A DNA stretch of 64,000 nt. Origin: Candidatus Rifleibacteriota bacterium (GTDB lineage Bacteria > Muiribacteriota > Ozemobacteria > Ozemobacterales > Ozemobacteraceae). Below the pieces are notes generated by a model. The model was given only the letters and a program-made list of their open reading frames with translations, made no database searches and was not told where the DNA came from. Shown in pieces: positions 1 through 7,989 of the stretch. Position numbers and translations under genes: made by a program. Position 1 is the first letter of the stretch. Each line of letters opens with the position of its first letter. The stretch is taken from contig JAAYVD010000117.1 of assembly GCA_012517355.1 (NCBI GenBank), positions 62,001 to 126,000 on the forward strand. Direction: 5' to 3'.

Positions 1-670
1 ACACGCTCCAGGCGTCGGCCAGCGTTGCCACCAGCGCGATGGGGATGAGGTGGCTCTTCTCGTCGACCCCGGCGCCGATCCACAGCCCGATGCCGGTCGC
101 CAGCAGCAGCTGGCTCAGGCAGAGGAGGAAGATCCGGACAGCCGACTCCCCGAAACACTCCTCCAGGAAGTCGGAGATCGCGCCGTGCAGCAGGTTGCGT
201 GTCACCACCACCCCGTCCCCGCCGGCCACCAGGCCAAGCGCGGCGGTCAGCAGCACCGTCTCCGTCGTGATCGCCGCCGCCTTCTCGATGGCCCGCGTCC
301 GTTGCGCCAGCGGCTGCGCCGTGAGCACCACCAGGACCAGGCCGACCGCGCCCAGGGCCATGTAGGTCGTCCGGTGCAGGGCCAGCCGGGAAAAGGCCGC
401 CACCCAGGCGAACCCCAGCAGGATCACCGCCGCGGCCGACAGGAAGTAGGCGGCGGCGCGGGGCAGTTCCGGCAGGCCCGGCCGCAGCACCAGCACCCCG
501 CCGAAGGCCAGGGCCCAGGCCGCCACCACCCGGACGGGCAGGTCCCAGGGGCGTCCGTTCCCAGCCGGTCCGGTGGTCACCGGGCTGGCGGCCATTCCGC
601 CCGCCGCCTCGCCAGGCGGGGGAGGGGAGGGGAGCATGGCGGGGTCGTTGCCGGCGGGGCCGCCGCTCAC
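1..670 (-). CDS. Integral membrane protein, 3' end beyond window (partial)
   Basis: The minus-strand frame is open from a GTG at 670 to the window edge, giving about 223 residues with no stop. The GTG overlaps the TGA of the upstream TPR gene by four bases (GTGA), so translation is probably coupled. After a Pro/Gly-rich N-terminus of about 35 residues there are roughly five or six hydrophobic segments separated by short loops. Near the truncated end the sequence reads EKSHLIPIALVATLADAWS, a conserved-looking intramembrane stretch with an Asp. I do not recognise the family and assign no function. Context suggests an envelope role together with the TPR lipoprotein-like partner. Confidence 0.7.
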   Translation of the reverse strand, partial: MSGGPAGNDPAMLPSPPPPGEAAGGMAASPVTTGPAGNGRPWDLPVRVVAAWALAFGGVLVLRPGLPELPRAAAYFLSAAAVILLGFAWVAAFSRLALHRTTYMALGAVGLVLVVLTAQPLAQRTRAIEKAAAITTETVLLTAALGLVAGGDGVVVTRNLLHGAISDFLEECFGESAVRIFLLCLSQLLLATGIGLWIGAGVDEKSHLIPIALVATLADAWSV

Positions 671-2103
671 TTCTTCGGGGTGAGGATTCCCAGGCTCTCC
701 GAGGCGAGGGCGACGATCTCGGCGTCGGTGTTGCTCCTGACCGCCTCTTCGTAGGCCTTGATGGCCTCGGCCTGGCGGTCGAGCTTCTCGTAGATCCGGC
801 CCAGGTGCAGGTGGACCTCGCTCGAGATGGCCTCGTGCGACAGCCGGAAGATCTTCATCGCCTTCTCCTGCACCTGGCGGGCCTGTTCGAAGTTGCCGTT
901 GCGGAAGTGGACCCAGGCCAGCGAATCCAGGTAGGTGGCCCGGTTGGGCTTGTCGAGCTCGAGGGCCTTGTCGATCAGCTTCTTCGCCAGGGGCAGCTCG
1001 CGGTTCTGGTCGGCCAGCAGGTAGCCCAGCGTATTGGCGATCGACCCGTTCTCGGGCATCAGCTCCACCATCTTCTTGAACACCGCGATGGCGTCGTCGA
1101 ACCGCTTCTTCTCGAGGAAGGCCGACCCCATCACCGACAGCACCCGCAGGTTGCCGGGGTCTTTCGCCAGCAGGGCCTCCCATTCCTGGCGGGCCTTGTC
1201 GAGATCACCCATCTCGAAGAAGACCACGCCCAGGTTCAGCCGGGGGCTGATGTCGGTCTCGTCGAGCGAGATGGCGCTGCGGTAGATCCGTTCCGCCTCG
1301 ACCAGCTCCTTGGTGCCAAGGTAGACGTTGCCCAGGTTGATGCGGGCCTTGACGTTGTTCGCCTCGAGCGCCAGCACGCGGTTGAACAGCTCCACCGCCC
1401 GTTCCTTCTCGCCGAGCACCGAGTAGACCAGGCCCAGGTTGTTCATCGCGTTGATGTGCTCGGGTTCCATTTTCAGGACCGTCTCGTACTCGTGGATCGC
1501 CTCGAAATACCGCGAGGTCTCGTGGTAGGCCACGCCCAGGTTGTAATGCGCCTCGGCCGGCAGGTTGGGATCCTGCGCGAAGGCCTCCTCGTAGGCCTTG
1601 ATGGCCTCCTCGACCTGGTTGGTGAAGTAGCTGGCCATGCCCAGCAGATACCAGGTGTACGGCTGCCCGCGGTCGATCGCCAGCGTCCGGCGCAGATACG
1701 AGGCCGCCTCGGGGAACCGCTCCAGTTGCAGATACAGCTTGCCCAGGTTCCGGAGCGCCTCCGAATACATCGGGTCGATGGCGATCGCCCGCATCAGCAT
1801 CTCCTCGGCCTTCTGGTTGAGGCCCTCCTGCAGGTAGAGCAGGCCGAGGAAGTTGTGGGCCTCCTCGGAATAGGGATCGATGCTCTTGGCCTTCAGAAAC
1901 GCCTCTTCCGCCTTCTTGTTCTGCTCGAGGATCAGGCAGTTCAGCCCCTCCTGGATCAGGCTCTTGGCCTCCTCCTTGGGGGTGGCGGGCCGGCTCTTGT
2001 CCTGGGGGGCCGCCCCGGACGGGCCGCCCACGACGAGCAGGAGGAACAGAAGGACCGGGCCCGCCAGGCGGGTCAGGGTCCGGCAGTGAGGCGATGACGT
2101 CAT
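667..2103 (-). CDS. Exported TPR-repeat protein
   Basis: This encodes 478 residues. Residues 1 to about 33 form a signal peptide (basic MTSSPHCRTLTRLAG followed by a Leu/Val core and an Ala-rich cleavage region). The remainder is about eleven or twelve tandem tetratricopeptide repeats with the usual A-x-N-L-G and A-I-x-x-Y patterns, for example AHNFLGLLYL, AHYNLGVAY and AMNNLGLVYS. TPR solenoids are protein-binding scaffolds, and the exported location suggests periplasmic or outer-membrane assembly. The start at 2103 is chosen because AGGAG lies six bases upstream and the signal peptide begins there. The longer frame upstream runs through the neighbouring gene. The partner is unknown. Confidence 0.9.
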   Translation of the reverse strand: MTSSPHCRTLTRLAGPVLLFLLLVVGGPSGAAPQDKSRPATPKEEAKSLIQEGLNCLILEQNKKAEEAFLKAKSIDPYSEEAHNFLGLLYLQEGLNQKAEEMLMRAIAIDPMYSEALRNLGKLYLQLERFPEAASYLRRTLAIDRGQPYTWYLLGMASYFTNQVEEAIKAYEEAFAQDPNLPAEAHYNLGVAYHETSRYFEAIHEYETVLKMEPEHINAMNNLGLVYSVLGEKERAVELFNRVLALEANNVKARINLGNVYLGTKELVEAERIYRSAISLDETDISPRLNLGVVFFEMGDLDKARQEWEALLAKDPGNLRVLSVMGSAFLEKKRFDDAIAVFKKMVELMPENGSIANTLGYLLADQNRELPLAKKLIDKALELDKPNRATYLDSLAWVHFRNGNFEQARQVQEKAMKIFRLSHEAISSEVHLHLGRIYEKLDRQAEAIKAYEEAVRSNTDAEIVALASESLGILTPKK

Positions 2104-2126
2104 ACGGGTCTCCTGGAGGCCGGATT

Positions 2127-2684
2127 TCAGAGGTCTTCCATGCGGGCGTCCGCTTCGCGGATGGATTGGTTGATGGCTTCCTCGAGGTCCTTGAGGGAGA
2201 CATCGACGTTCTGCAGTTCCTTCTCGGCGGCCTGCGCCGAGGCGAGGTAGAGGGCGAAGTTGCCGTCCCGGCGGGCCCGCAGGGCGCGCTTGCCGTACGT
2301 GCCGAGGGAATCGGTGCTGTCCTGCCATTGCTTGAGCAGCAGGTCCCGGTTGGCCATCGCGGCCTGCCCCAGGATGCCCTTGAACAGCTGGATGTCGAGG
2401 TGCATCTTGCGCGACAGGCTCATCAGCAGGCGGCCGTGCTTCTCCTCGGGGCTGAACCGGTACCGGGCCTGGTGGCGCGGCCGCAGGAAGGGATCGGCCT
2501 CGCGCATCATCTCGTGGGTGTGGCGGTACAGGACCTTGACCCGGTCGACGTTGGTCTCGAGCATCTGGTGGATCATGAGTTCTTCCTTGATGTCTGGCGC
2601 CCCCAGCAGCTTGGGGGCGATCAGCAGCGAGACCGCTCCCATCATCAGGAAGGTCAACAGCACCCATTTCTTCGAGCCGAGCAT
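2127..2684 (-). CDS. Small exported or membrane-anchored helical protein, unknown function
   Basis: This encodes 185 residues. The N-terminus (MLGSKKWVLLTFLMMG then SLLIAPKLLGA) is a signal peptide or membrane anchor. The rest is charged, probably all alpha-helical, with no Cys and no recognisable motif. It resembles a small periplasmic coiled-coil protein. AAGGAG lies six bases before the ATG. It is the first gene of a three-gene minus-strand operon with the TPR protein (gap 23 bp) and the partial membrane protein, and a sigma-70 promoter lies just upstream. I do not recognise the family. Confidence 0.8.
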   Translation of the reverse strand: MLGSKKWVLLTFLMMGAVSLLIAPKLLGAPDIKEELMIHQMLETNVDRVKVLYRHTHEMMREADPFLRPRHQARYRFSPEEKHGRLLMSLSRKMHLDIQLFKGILGQAAMANRDLLLKQWQDSTDSLGTYGKRALRARRDGNFALYLASAQAAEKELQNVDVSLKDLEEAINQSIREADARMEDL

Positions 2685-2712
2685 GGCAGACTCCTTTTCG
2701 CTCCGCAGAGAT

Positions 2713-2741
2713 ATTCTACCCCCGTTGCCGCGCAAGAGCAA
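2713..2741 (-). promoter_or_regulatory. Sigma-70-type promoter of the TPR operon
   Basis: On the minus strand, -35 TTGCTC (2736-2741) is followed by a 17-bp spacer and -10 TAGAAT (2713-2718). It lies 28 bp upstream of the ATG at 2684 and its ribosome-binding site. Confidence 0.65.
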
Positions 2742-2910
2742 CGGAACGGCCGCCGAGGTCGCGACCCGTCCAGGTCCTGATCGGGCGAAATCGCCCGTTT
2801 GTTTAGGGTCCTCTCCCCGGGCGGCTTTCCCCCACCTCTTTCCTGCCCTGTCCTCGCATCCCCCGGCATGGCCTCCTCCCTGCACCACCCGACCGACACG
2901 ACGTCGGAAG

Positions 2911-2972
2911 TGCCCCTTTGCCGCCACGGAGGGCGGCGCGAAACGTCCGTTTCGCGCATCGCAAAGGGGCCA
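2911..2972. repeat. GC-rich palindromic (REP-like) element, copy A
   Basis: An outer stem gcccctttgc (2912-2921) pairs with gcaaaggggc (2961-2970). It encloses two inner hairpins: gccgcc/ggcggc, and a perfect 9-bp stem gcgcgaaac/gtttcgcgc (2936-2944 with 2949-2957) with a gtcc loop. Related sequences recur in other gaps (near 3772, 48316 and 51460). Confidence 0.6.
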
Positions 2973-3115
2973 TCCCCCTGCAGTCCGGTCCCCCTTCGCC
3001 CCTGGAATCCCCGATTCGTTCCTTCTTCCCCTTCCCACCTCTCCTGCTGCCCGCGTGGTATCATCCCGCCGACGGGCGTTGCCGCCCCGCCGAATCCACG
3101 CAAGGAGACTCCTCC

Positions 3116-3496
3116 ATGTCCCGCACCGTCATCACCTCCCAGAAGGCGCCAGCCGCCATCGGGCCCTACTCGCAAGCCATCAAGGCCAACGGCTTCGTCT
3201 TCACCTCCGGGCAGATCCCCATTTCCCCGGCCTCCGGCACCATTGAGGCGAAGGACATCGAGGGCCAGGTCAGGCAGGTCATGGCAAACCTGGACGAAGT
3301 CCTGAAAGCCGCCGGCACCGATTTCTCGAAGGTGGTCAAGACCACCATCTTCCTGGCGGACATGAACGACTTCGCCAAGGTCAACGAGATCTACGCCAAG
3401 GCCTTCCCCAAGGAACCGCCTGCCCGATCAACGATCCAGGTCGCCCGCCTGCCGAAGGACGCGAAGATCGAAATCGAGATGACCGCCCTCCTGTGA
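3116..3496 (+). CDS. ridA: RidA family reactive enamine/imine deaminase
   Basis: This encodes 126 residues, the normal RidA length. RidA hydrolyses reactive enamine and imine intermediates released by PLP enzymes such as threonine dehydratase, giving a 2-oxoacid and ammonia in the cytosol. Diagnostic segments are GPYSQAIKANGFVFTSGQIP near residue 18 and the C-terminal ARSTIQVARLP, whose Arg is the conserved carboxylate-binding residue of active RidA. The ATG is preceded by AAGGAG. It is a single-gene transcript between convergent and divergent neighbours. Confidence 0.95.
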   Translation: MSRTVITSQKAPAAIGPYSQAIKANGFVFTSGQIPISPASGTIEAKDIEGQVRQVMANLDEVLKAAGTDFSKVVKTTIFLADMNDFAKVNEIYAKAFPKEPPARSTIQVARLPKDAKIEIEMTALL

Positions 3497-3700
3497 TCGG
3501 TGGTCACTCCACCTGGGGTCCCCATCCCCGCCCTCGCCCGCAGGACCGGCCCTCCATTTTCCGCGGGGACCACCCAGGCACGGATCTCTGGAGCCGGCCG
3601 GTCAGGGACAGGCGACGGTGGGGCGTTCGGGTGGGAATGCTCTTCCTGACAGGTGATCACCACGGTTGCCTCGTGGGGAAGGCCCGGCCCACCAGAGACA

Positions 3701-3733
3701 GAATCCCGGCCGGGTGAAACCCGGCCGGGATTC
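3701..3733. terminator. Bidirectional hairpin between ridA and the pilin cluster
   Basis: A perfect 14-bp inverted repeat (3701-3714 with 3720-3733) has a 5-base loop tgaaa and sits between convergent genes. There is no good T-run on either strand, so termination is inferred from position and stem strength. Confidence 0.5.
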
Positions 3734-3771
3734 GGAGGTTCTGGCCTTGTCGGGTCCCCGCGGGTCCGGGG

Positions 3772-3797
3772 TCGCCCCCTTGCCCCCGCGGAGGGAG
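3772..3797. repeat. REP-like element, divergent copy
   Basis: The sequence cccccttgcccccgcggagg resembles the core of copy A at 2913-2933 (cccctttgccgccacggagg). It lies in the gap just beyond the stop of the TadG-like gene. The homology is approximate. Confidence 0.35.
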
Positions 3798-3804
3798 CAA
3801 GGCC

Positions 3805-6588
3805 TCAGTAGGGCACGGAAATCTCCCCGGGACGGATGATGTATTCGACGAATCTCCCGCGGATCTGGCCTGGGGTGTAGTACCCAAGGTCACCGACATC
3901 TCCGCTGGCGATATTGTCACCGACCCGGGTGTATTCTGACGGATCGAGGAGTTCGAACTTGGCATACCCGATGATCCGGACTGCAGACGTGAAGGTGTGG
4001 GAGGCGGGGTCGAAGGTGCCGTTCGGGTCGTCTGTCCCCGATCCCCCCACGTCGTAGATGCAGGCCGCCGTGGCGTTCTGGCCGGTCAGGACTTCCGGGG
4101 GGATATCGACGATGGGAACGATCACGAAGCGGGTCGTGGGGGTTGCCAACCGCTCGTTGACCCCCAGGGAGGTTTCGGTGGCCAGATTGTCGCCGACGGT
4201 GATGGTCCGGTCTCCGATGTTCAGTGCCCCGGAGTACCCCAGCGTCAGCTGGTTCTGGTAATCACTGGCCGTGGATCCGGTGAGGGTGTTGTCGGGGTCG
4301 ATGATCCCGAAGTTCTTCTTTTCCCGGCCGGGGTAGACGACTTCGTTGCCGCCCTCCAACTGCTTGCTCGACAAGGCCCCCAACAGGATGTTGTTCGCGA
4401 CCAGCCGGCGGGATTGGCAGTTGTTGTGGAAATGCCCCCCCCCGAAGCAGAATTCGCCGGTGCCCAGGGTGCCTTTGATGTAGGGGACATAGGAATTGTC
4501 GGTGCACCGGCCAAGCTTGGTGATCCCTGGTTTCAGACGGGCGACGGAAAATGCGTCGCAGTGGCCATGGGAAAAATTGGGGTTGCTTCCAGCATGGATC
4601 TGGCACCGGGGATCGGTGGTGGAAGTCAGGGTGAAATCGTCATAGTCGGTGGAGTTGATACTCGAGTAATACATCGAATTGTTGCCGTAGACGCAGAATC
4701 CCCGGTAGGAGAAACCGGTGAAGGCCAGGCAGTCATCATACGCCGCCGCCACGCTCGGGTCGGCCAGTTGATCCAGGTAGGTCCGGCGTTGCCAGAGGGC
4801 CATGTCGTAGGTTTCCGGGGCGAAACATTGCGCGTAGAGGTAGCCTCCCGAGGCGACGTGCTGGCGAACGAGGTCGACCACCTGGAACTTCATGCGCTGT
4901 ACGCGGCTCGGTTTCCGGATCATATCCGTGGCTGTGGGCAGACGGACGGCACCGTTCCCGTCGATCAACGTCCCGTCGGCGGCGACCCACTTCCTCCGGT
5001 AATCATACCCCGCGCCGTCGGTGAACCCATTGGCGGTGGCAAGCTCATACGCGGCCTTGGCGGACCGGCACATCGGTTTGTCGGCATCCCAGTAGCAGAG
5101 GAGGTCCGTGTCGATATCCCACCACCGCTGACCGGTATAAGAGGCCTTTTCCGAACACCGGACCCCCCAGTTCTGGCAATTCCTTGGGGTCCAGGTCAAG
5201 GAATAGTTGGTCGCTGAACCCGCCCTCCTGACGGTCCTGGTGCGGTCGCCCCCCGAGGAGCTACCCCAACTGGCCGCGGTGACCGCCCAGACTGCCCGAT
5301 CGGCAATCCAGCCATAATAGAAGTTCCGGCAGTAGGAACAGAGTTTGGTGTTGTCTTTGGTGGTCCCGTTGAGGGTGGTCCTTTGGGTATAACAGGTGTC
5401 GTCGATGCGATTGTCGTAGCACCCGCCGGTAAATCCCGTGAAATCCTCGTGGTGCATGTGCAACCAGTTGTACTGGTTGAGCACTCCGTCCAGGATCTCC
5501 TGATCATAGAGGGGGACGCAAAGGGCAGGATTGAAGGCCGCATAGCGCCCGGGCCGGTAGGTGCCATAGGGGATCCGACAGGCCTTCAGGACGAGTTCCA
5601 CCGGGTCCGCCGCTCTCTGTGAGGAATACACGGCGATGCGGGGCTTGTTGTACAGCTCGATGACGTTGGAGCCGACGGCGGCGAGAATCGCGTTGACGTT
5701 CGCCAGCCCGGTGATCACTTCGTAGTTGACCGCCGGGGCCTCGGTGAGTTTGTTGATCACCTCCTGCTTGTTGGGCAGGAGGAAAGCGCCGCCGCGGTAT
5801 CCGCACAGCCAATAGACGGGGGTGAACCCGAGGTCCCCTCCGCCATCGCTCAAACACCACATGGCCACTCCGTAAGCCCGCAGATAGGTATCGTTCATAT
5901 ACGGAGAGGTGTTGTCTTCCGTCTGGTCGCCGGCGGCCATGGGGACCAGGATCGCCGAGGTGTTGTCGATGGGAACGCCCGCCGTCCCCGACCCAAGCTT
6001 GAGAATGTACTCGATACCCACCCGGTACCCATCGCTCGCGGTGAACGTATTGCCCGGTCCGCTGGGGATGAAGGGATCCCAGTCGAATTTCGGACCGAGG
6101 TCCTTGGTCGGACCGAATGGTTGTCCGATGGGGAGGTAGGTCACGTCATCCACGGGGCCGGAACGGTCCGAGGTGGCGCTGAAATCCTGCTTCCCCCAGA
6201 TTGTCGCGAAGAACAGGGGTTCGTTGGTCACCCCCGCGACGGTGAAGGGGTCCCAGCTGGTGACGACGTTCGCATCGGCAGGCAGACGCTTCCCTTCGGC
6301 GAGGTTGAGATTGATCACCGCCACCACCAGCCGGTTGATCTCGGCCCGTTCCGTGGTGGTGAGGTTGGAGGGGGTCGTGAAGCGGGTGTCACAAATCTCC
6401 CGCATCCGGTCGAACCCGGCTTTCCAGCCCGCATTGACCGCCGTCTGGATGCGGGCATTGGTATAGAACATCCAGCCGACGTCGGTCACCAGGGCGGTCA
6501 TCCCCAGCATGAAAAAGACGGCAAGGGCCGCCAGGATGGTCACCGCACCGCGGCGGGACCGCAAGGATCCGTTTTTTTCCGCGCTCAC
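3805..6588 (-). CDS. Very large cysteine-rich TadG-like pilus protein
   Basis: This encodes 927 residues. The N-terminus has a basic RSRRGAVTILAALAVFF segment followed by LVTDVGWMFYTNARIQTAVN, the hallmark of the TadE/G-like Flp pilus assembly domain: one membrane helix that anchors the protein through the Tad system. The rest is a large exported domain with about 22 cysteines (for example pairs in CSYC and CYWDADKPMC), suggesting disulfides. I see no clear VWA metal site. The GTG at 6588 is chosen because AAAGGAGG precedes it; a longer ATG start would overlap the upstream pilin. It is third in the pilin cluster. A tip adhesin or minor pilin role is inferred. Confidence 0.75.
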   Translation of the reverse strand: MSAEKNGSLRSRRGAVTILAALAVFFMLGMTALVTDVGWMFYTNARIQTAVNAGWKAGFDRMREICDTRFTTPSNLTTTERAEINRLVVAVINLNLAEGKRLPADANVVTSWDPFTVAGVTNEPLFFATIWGKQDFSATSDRSGPVDDVTYLPIGQPFGPTKDLGPKFDWDPFIPSGPGNTFTASDGYRVGIEYILKLGSGTAGVPIDNTSAILVPMAAGDQTEDNTSPYMNDTYLRAYGVAMWCLSDGGGDLGFTPVYWLCGYRGGAFLLPNKQEVINKLTEAPAVNYEVITGLANVNAILAAVGSNVIELYNKPRIAVYSSQRAADPVELVLKACRIPYGTYRPGRYAAFNPALCVPLYDQEILDGVLNQYNWLHMHHEDFTGFTGGCYDNRIDDTCYTQRTTLNGTTKDNTKLCSYCRNFYYGWIADRAVWAVTAASWGSSSGGDRTRTVRRAGSATNYSLTWTPRNCQNWGVRCSEKASYTGQRWWDIDTDLLCYWDADKPMCRSAKAAYELATANGFTDGAGYDYRRKWVAADGTLIDGNGAVRLPTATDMIRKPSRVQRMKFQVVDLVRQHVASGGYLYAQCFAPETYDMALWQRRTYLDQLADPSVAAAYDDCLAFTGFSYRGFCVYGNNSMYYSSINSTDYDDFTLTSTTDPRCQIHAGSNPNFSHGHCDAFSVARLKPGITKLGRCTDNSYVPYIKGTLGTGEFCFGGGHFHNNCQSRRLVANNILLGALSSKQLEGGNEVVYPGREKKNFGIIDPDNTLTGSTASDYQNQLTLGYSGALNIGDRTITVGDNLATETSLGVNERLATPTTRFVIVPIVDIPPEVLTGQNATAACIYDVGGSGTDDPNGTFDPASHTFTSAVRIIGYAKFELLDPSEYTRVGDNIASGDVGDLGYYTPGQIRGRFVEYIIRPGEISVPY

Positions 6589-6628
6589 AAACCGGCCCTC
6601 CTTTGATGTGCTGGCCTGTCCAGGCCGA

Positions 6629-7066
6629 TCATTCCTTTTTCGCTTCCGCGGAAGCGTTGAGCTCGATTCCACTCGGCCCGCCCAGGAACAGAGATGCCAG
6701 CGGAGTCAAGGGAACATACCGATATCTGGAGGAAACACGGACGGTATCCTGATTGGGAACGCCGACGCCGACGATGGTGGGGGGGGTGGCGAGGAACCCT
6801 GGGAGAAGCATTGGTGACTGATGCTTGGAAAAAGCCGCCAGGACGTCACCTGTGCTGCCATGGGTCTTGGACCCGTAGGCGCCCATGGCGAGGAAGATCT
6901 TGCGCTTCGCACCTGCACGGGCCGCTTCGGTGCACTGAAGATTGAGGGAATTCCAGATGTGGAAGGCGCAACCGAAATCGTAGATGGCGCAAAGGATCAT
7001 CAGGAAGATGGGGAGGACAAGGGCCATTTCCACCAGCGCCTGGCCGGATTTCTGCTTGCGGATCAT
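6629..7066 (-). CDS. tadE: TadE-like pseudopilin (second of cluster)
   Basis: This encodes 145 residues. MIRKQKSGQALVEMALVLPIF is the TadE signature: a short basic leader, then Gly-Gln-Ala-Leu-Val-Glu and one hydrophobic helix. A prepilin peptidase would be expected to cut near the Gly of SGQ. GGAGA lies seven bases upstream of the ATG. It lies 17 bp downstream of the first TadE gene and 40 bp upstream of the TadG-like gene, on the same strand. The product is probably a minor pilin that helps assemble or prime the Flp pilus. Confidence 0.85.
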   Translation of the reverse strand: MIRKQKSGQALVEMALVLPIFLMILCAIYDFGCAFHIWNSLNLQCTEAARAGAKRKIFLAMGAYGSKTHGSTGDVLAAFSKHQSPMLLPGFLATPPTIVGVGVPNQDTVRVSSRYRYVPLTPLASLFLGGPSGIELNASAEAKKE

Positions 7067-7083
7067 GATGATTTCTCCATGGC

Positions 7084-7548
7084 TCAGTGGCGGTTCAGGT
7101 GCTTGGGAATGCGATAGGTCCCTTGGGTGGCCAGAGGAAGGTAGGACTTTCCCGAGATCCTTTTGAAAACTCCCCCCCAGAGAGGGGTGTAAATCGGGGT
7201 GTCATACGTGAGAACCACGCGGAACCCTCGATCGTTGGGGAATCCCGGGATGGTGACCGGAGCCTGGGTCGTCGCGGTGAGGTTGCTGTCCGTCCACCAG
7301 GAAGGGTTTTTCGCCCGGGCCATGGCTTCCACCTGGGTGGCCGAGGGGAGGGTTCCCCCTGGGGGGGTGGCGTCCGCCAGTTCCTTGGCCACGTCGTCCG
7401 CGATCTGTTGCAGAGTTACGACGTTGTAGAAGGCAAATCCGAAATCGATCATGCCTCCGACCACGACCAGAAGAAAAAACGGCAACAGCATCGCCATTTC
7501 CACGATGGCCTGGCCTTGGCGCGAGCGTGTTCTTGTCTGGTACATCAT
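7084..7548 (-). CDS. tadE: TadE-like pseudopilin (first of cluster)
   Basis: This encodes 154 residues. RSRQGQAIVEMAMLLPFFLLVV is a TadE-type leader and helix with the G-Q-A-(I/L)-V-E motif and the conserved Glu. The C-terminal domain (about 110 residues) would be exposed after the Tad system inserts it. The start at 7548 is taken because AGGAG lies eight bases upstream; a longer upstream frame lacks a site. It is the first gene behind the predicted sigma-54 promoter at 7621, with a 5' leader of about 60 bases. Confidence 0.85.
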   Translation of the reverse strand: MMYQTRTRSRQGQAIVEMAMLLPFFLLVVVGGMIDFGFAFYNVVTLQQIADDVAKELADATPPGGTLPSATQVEAMARAKNPSWWTDSNLTATTQAPVTIPGFPNDRGFRVVLTYDTPIYTPLWGGVFKRISGKSYLPLATQGTYRIPKHLNRH

Positions 7549-7618
7549 TCCTGGATCTCCTGATTGGGGAGGGGGGGAATCCCCGGCTTGTTCTGACAAC
7601 GCCCCTGATGGAAAAACA

Positions 7619-7637
7619 CCGCAAAAAACATGCCGAA
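7619..7637 (-). promoter_or_regulatory. Predicted sigma-54 promoter of the pilin cluster
   Basis: On the minus strand the sequence CGGCATGTTTTTTGC matches the TGGCACG-N4-TTGC consensus at eight of ten informative positions. The invariant GG (7633-7634) and GC (7621-7622) are separated by exactly 10 bases. The ATG at 7548 is about 70 bp downstream. Confidence 0.6.
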
Positions 7638-7815
7638 AGTTACCGGGGAATTCCGGGCTTCCGACCATGACATTCCTCGAACAGACCACCGTTCCCGAAC
7701 CAGGGTGGTCACGAAAACCAATCCCCTGGCTGGTCTCTCAAACCGGCGGGACCTGGTACCGCCCCGGGTGGACGCCACTGTAGCGGGCGCGGGAAAAGGG
7801 AATTTTTTCCGCTAG

Positions 7816-7850
7816 GGCAAAAATACCCCATCGACTGGCAAAAATACCCT
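7816..7850. promoter_or_regulatory. Tandem 13-bp direct repeat, candidate enhancer (UAS)
   Basis: The 13-mer ggcaaaaataccc occurs at 7816-7828 and again at 7837-7849. The 21-bp offset is two helical turns. The repeats lie about 180-215 bp upstream of the sigma-54 element, where activator binding sites are usually found. Confidence 0.5.
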
Positions 7851-7932
7851 TTACCAAGCCCGATTTCGCCCATCCCAAGCCAATTCCAGGGAATGTCGAG
7901 GGTACCGGCGCGCCCGCTTTTCCCGGTCAGCC

Positions 7933-7964
7933 AAAAACCGGGGTGGCCAACGGCCACCCCGGTT
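7933..7964 (-). terminator. Rho-independent terminator of the Tad machinery operon
   Basis: A 13-bp perfect stem (7936-7948 with 7952-7964) with a 3-base loop is followed on the minus strand by TTTTT. It lies just past the stop of the last gene at 7990. Confidence 0.85.
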
Positions 7965-7989
7965 GTTCCGTGGTTGGAAAAGAACCCGG

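Larger units (their letters stand above)
2685..3115. other. Divergent intergenic region
   Basis: The gap lies between the divergent TPR operon and ridA. It contains the TPR-operon promoter and a palindromic repeat at 2911-2972. For ridA there is an extended -10 (TG, one base, TATCAT at 3059-3064) without a clear -35. I see no gene. Confidence 0.6.
7549..7989. other. Control region of the pilin cluster
   Basis: The gap of 441 bp contains the sigma-54 element, the tandem repeats and, at its far end, the terminator of the upstream operon. I see no gene. Confidence 0.6.

Noticed and set aside
7552-7689. Longer start of the first TadE-like gene
   Set aside because: It would run through the sigma-54 element and bury the TadE leader; AGGAG precedes the ATG at 7548.
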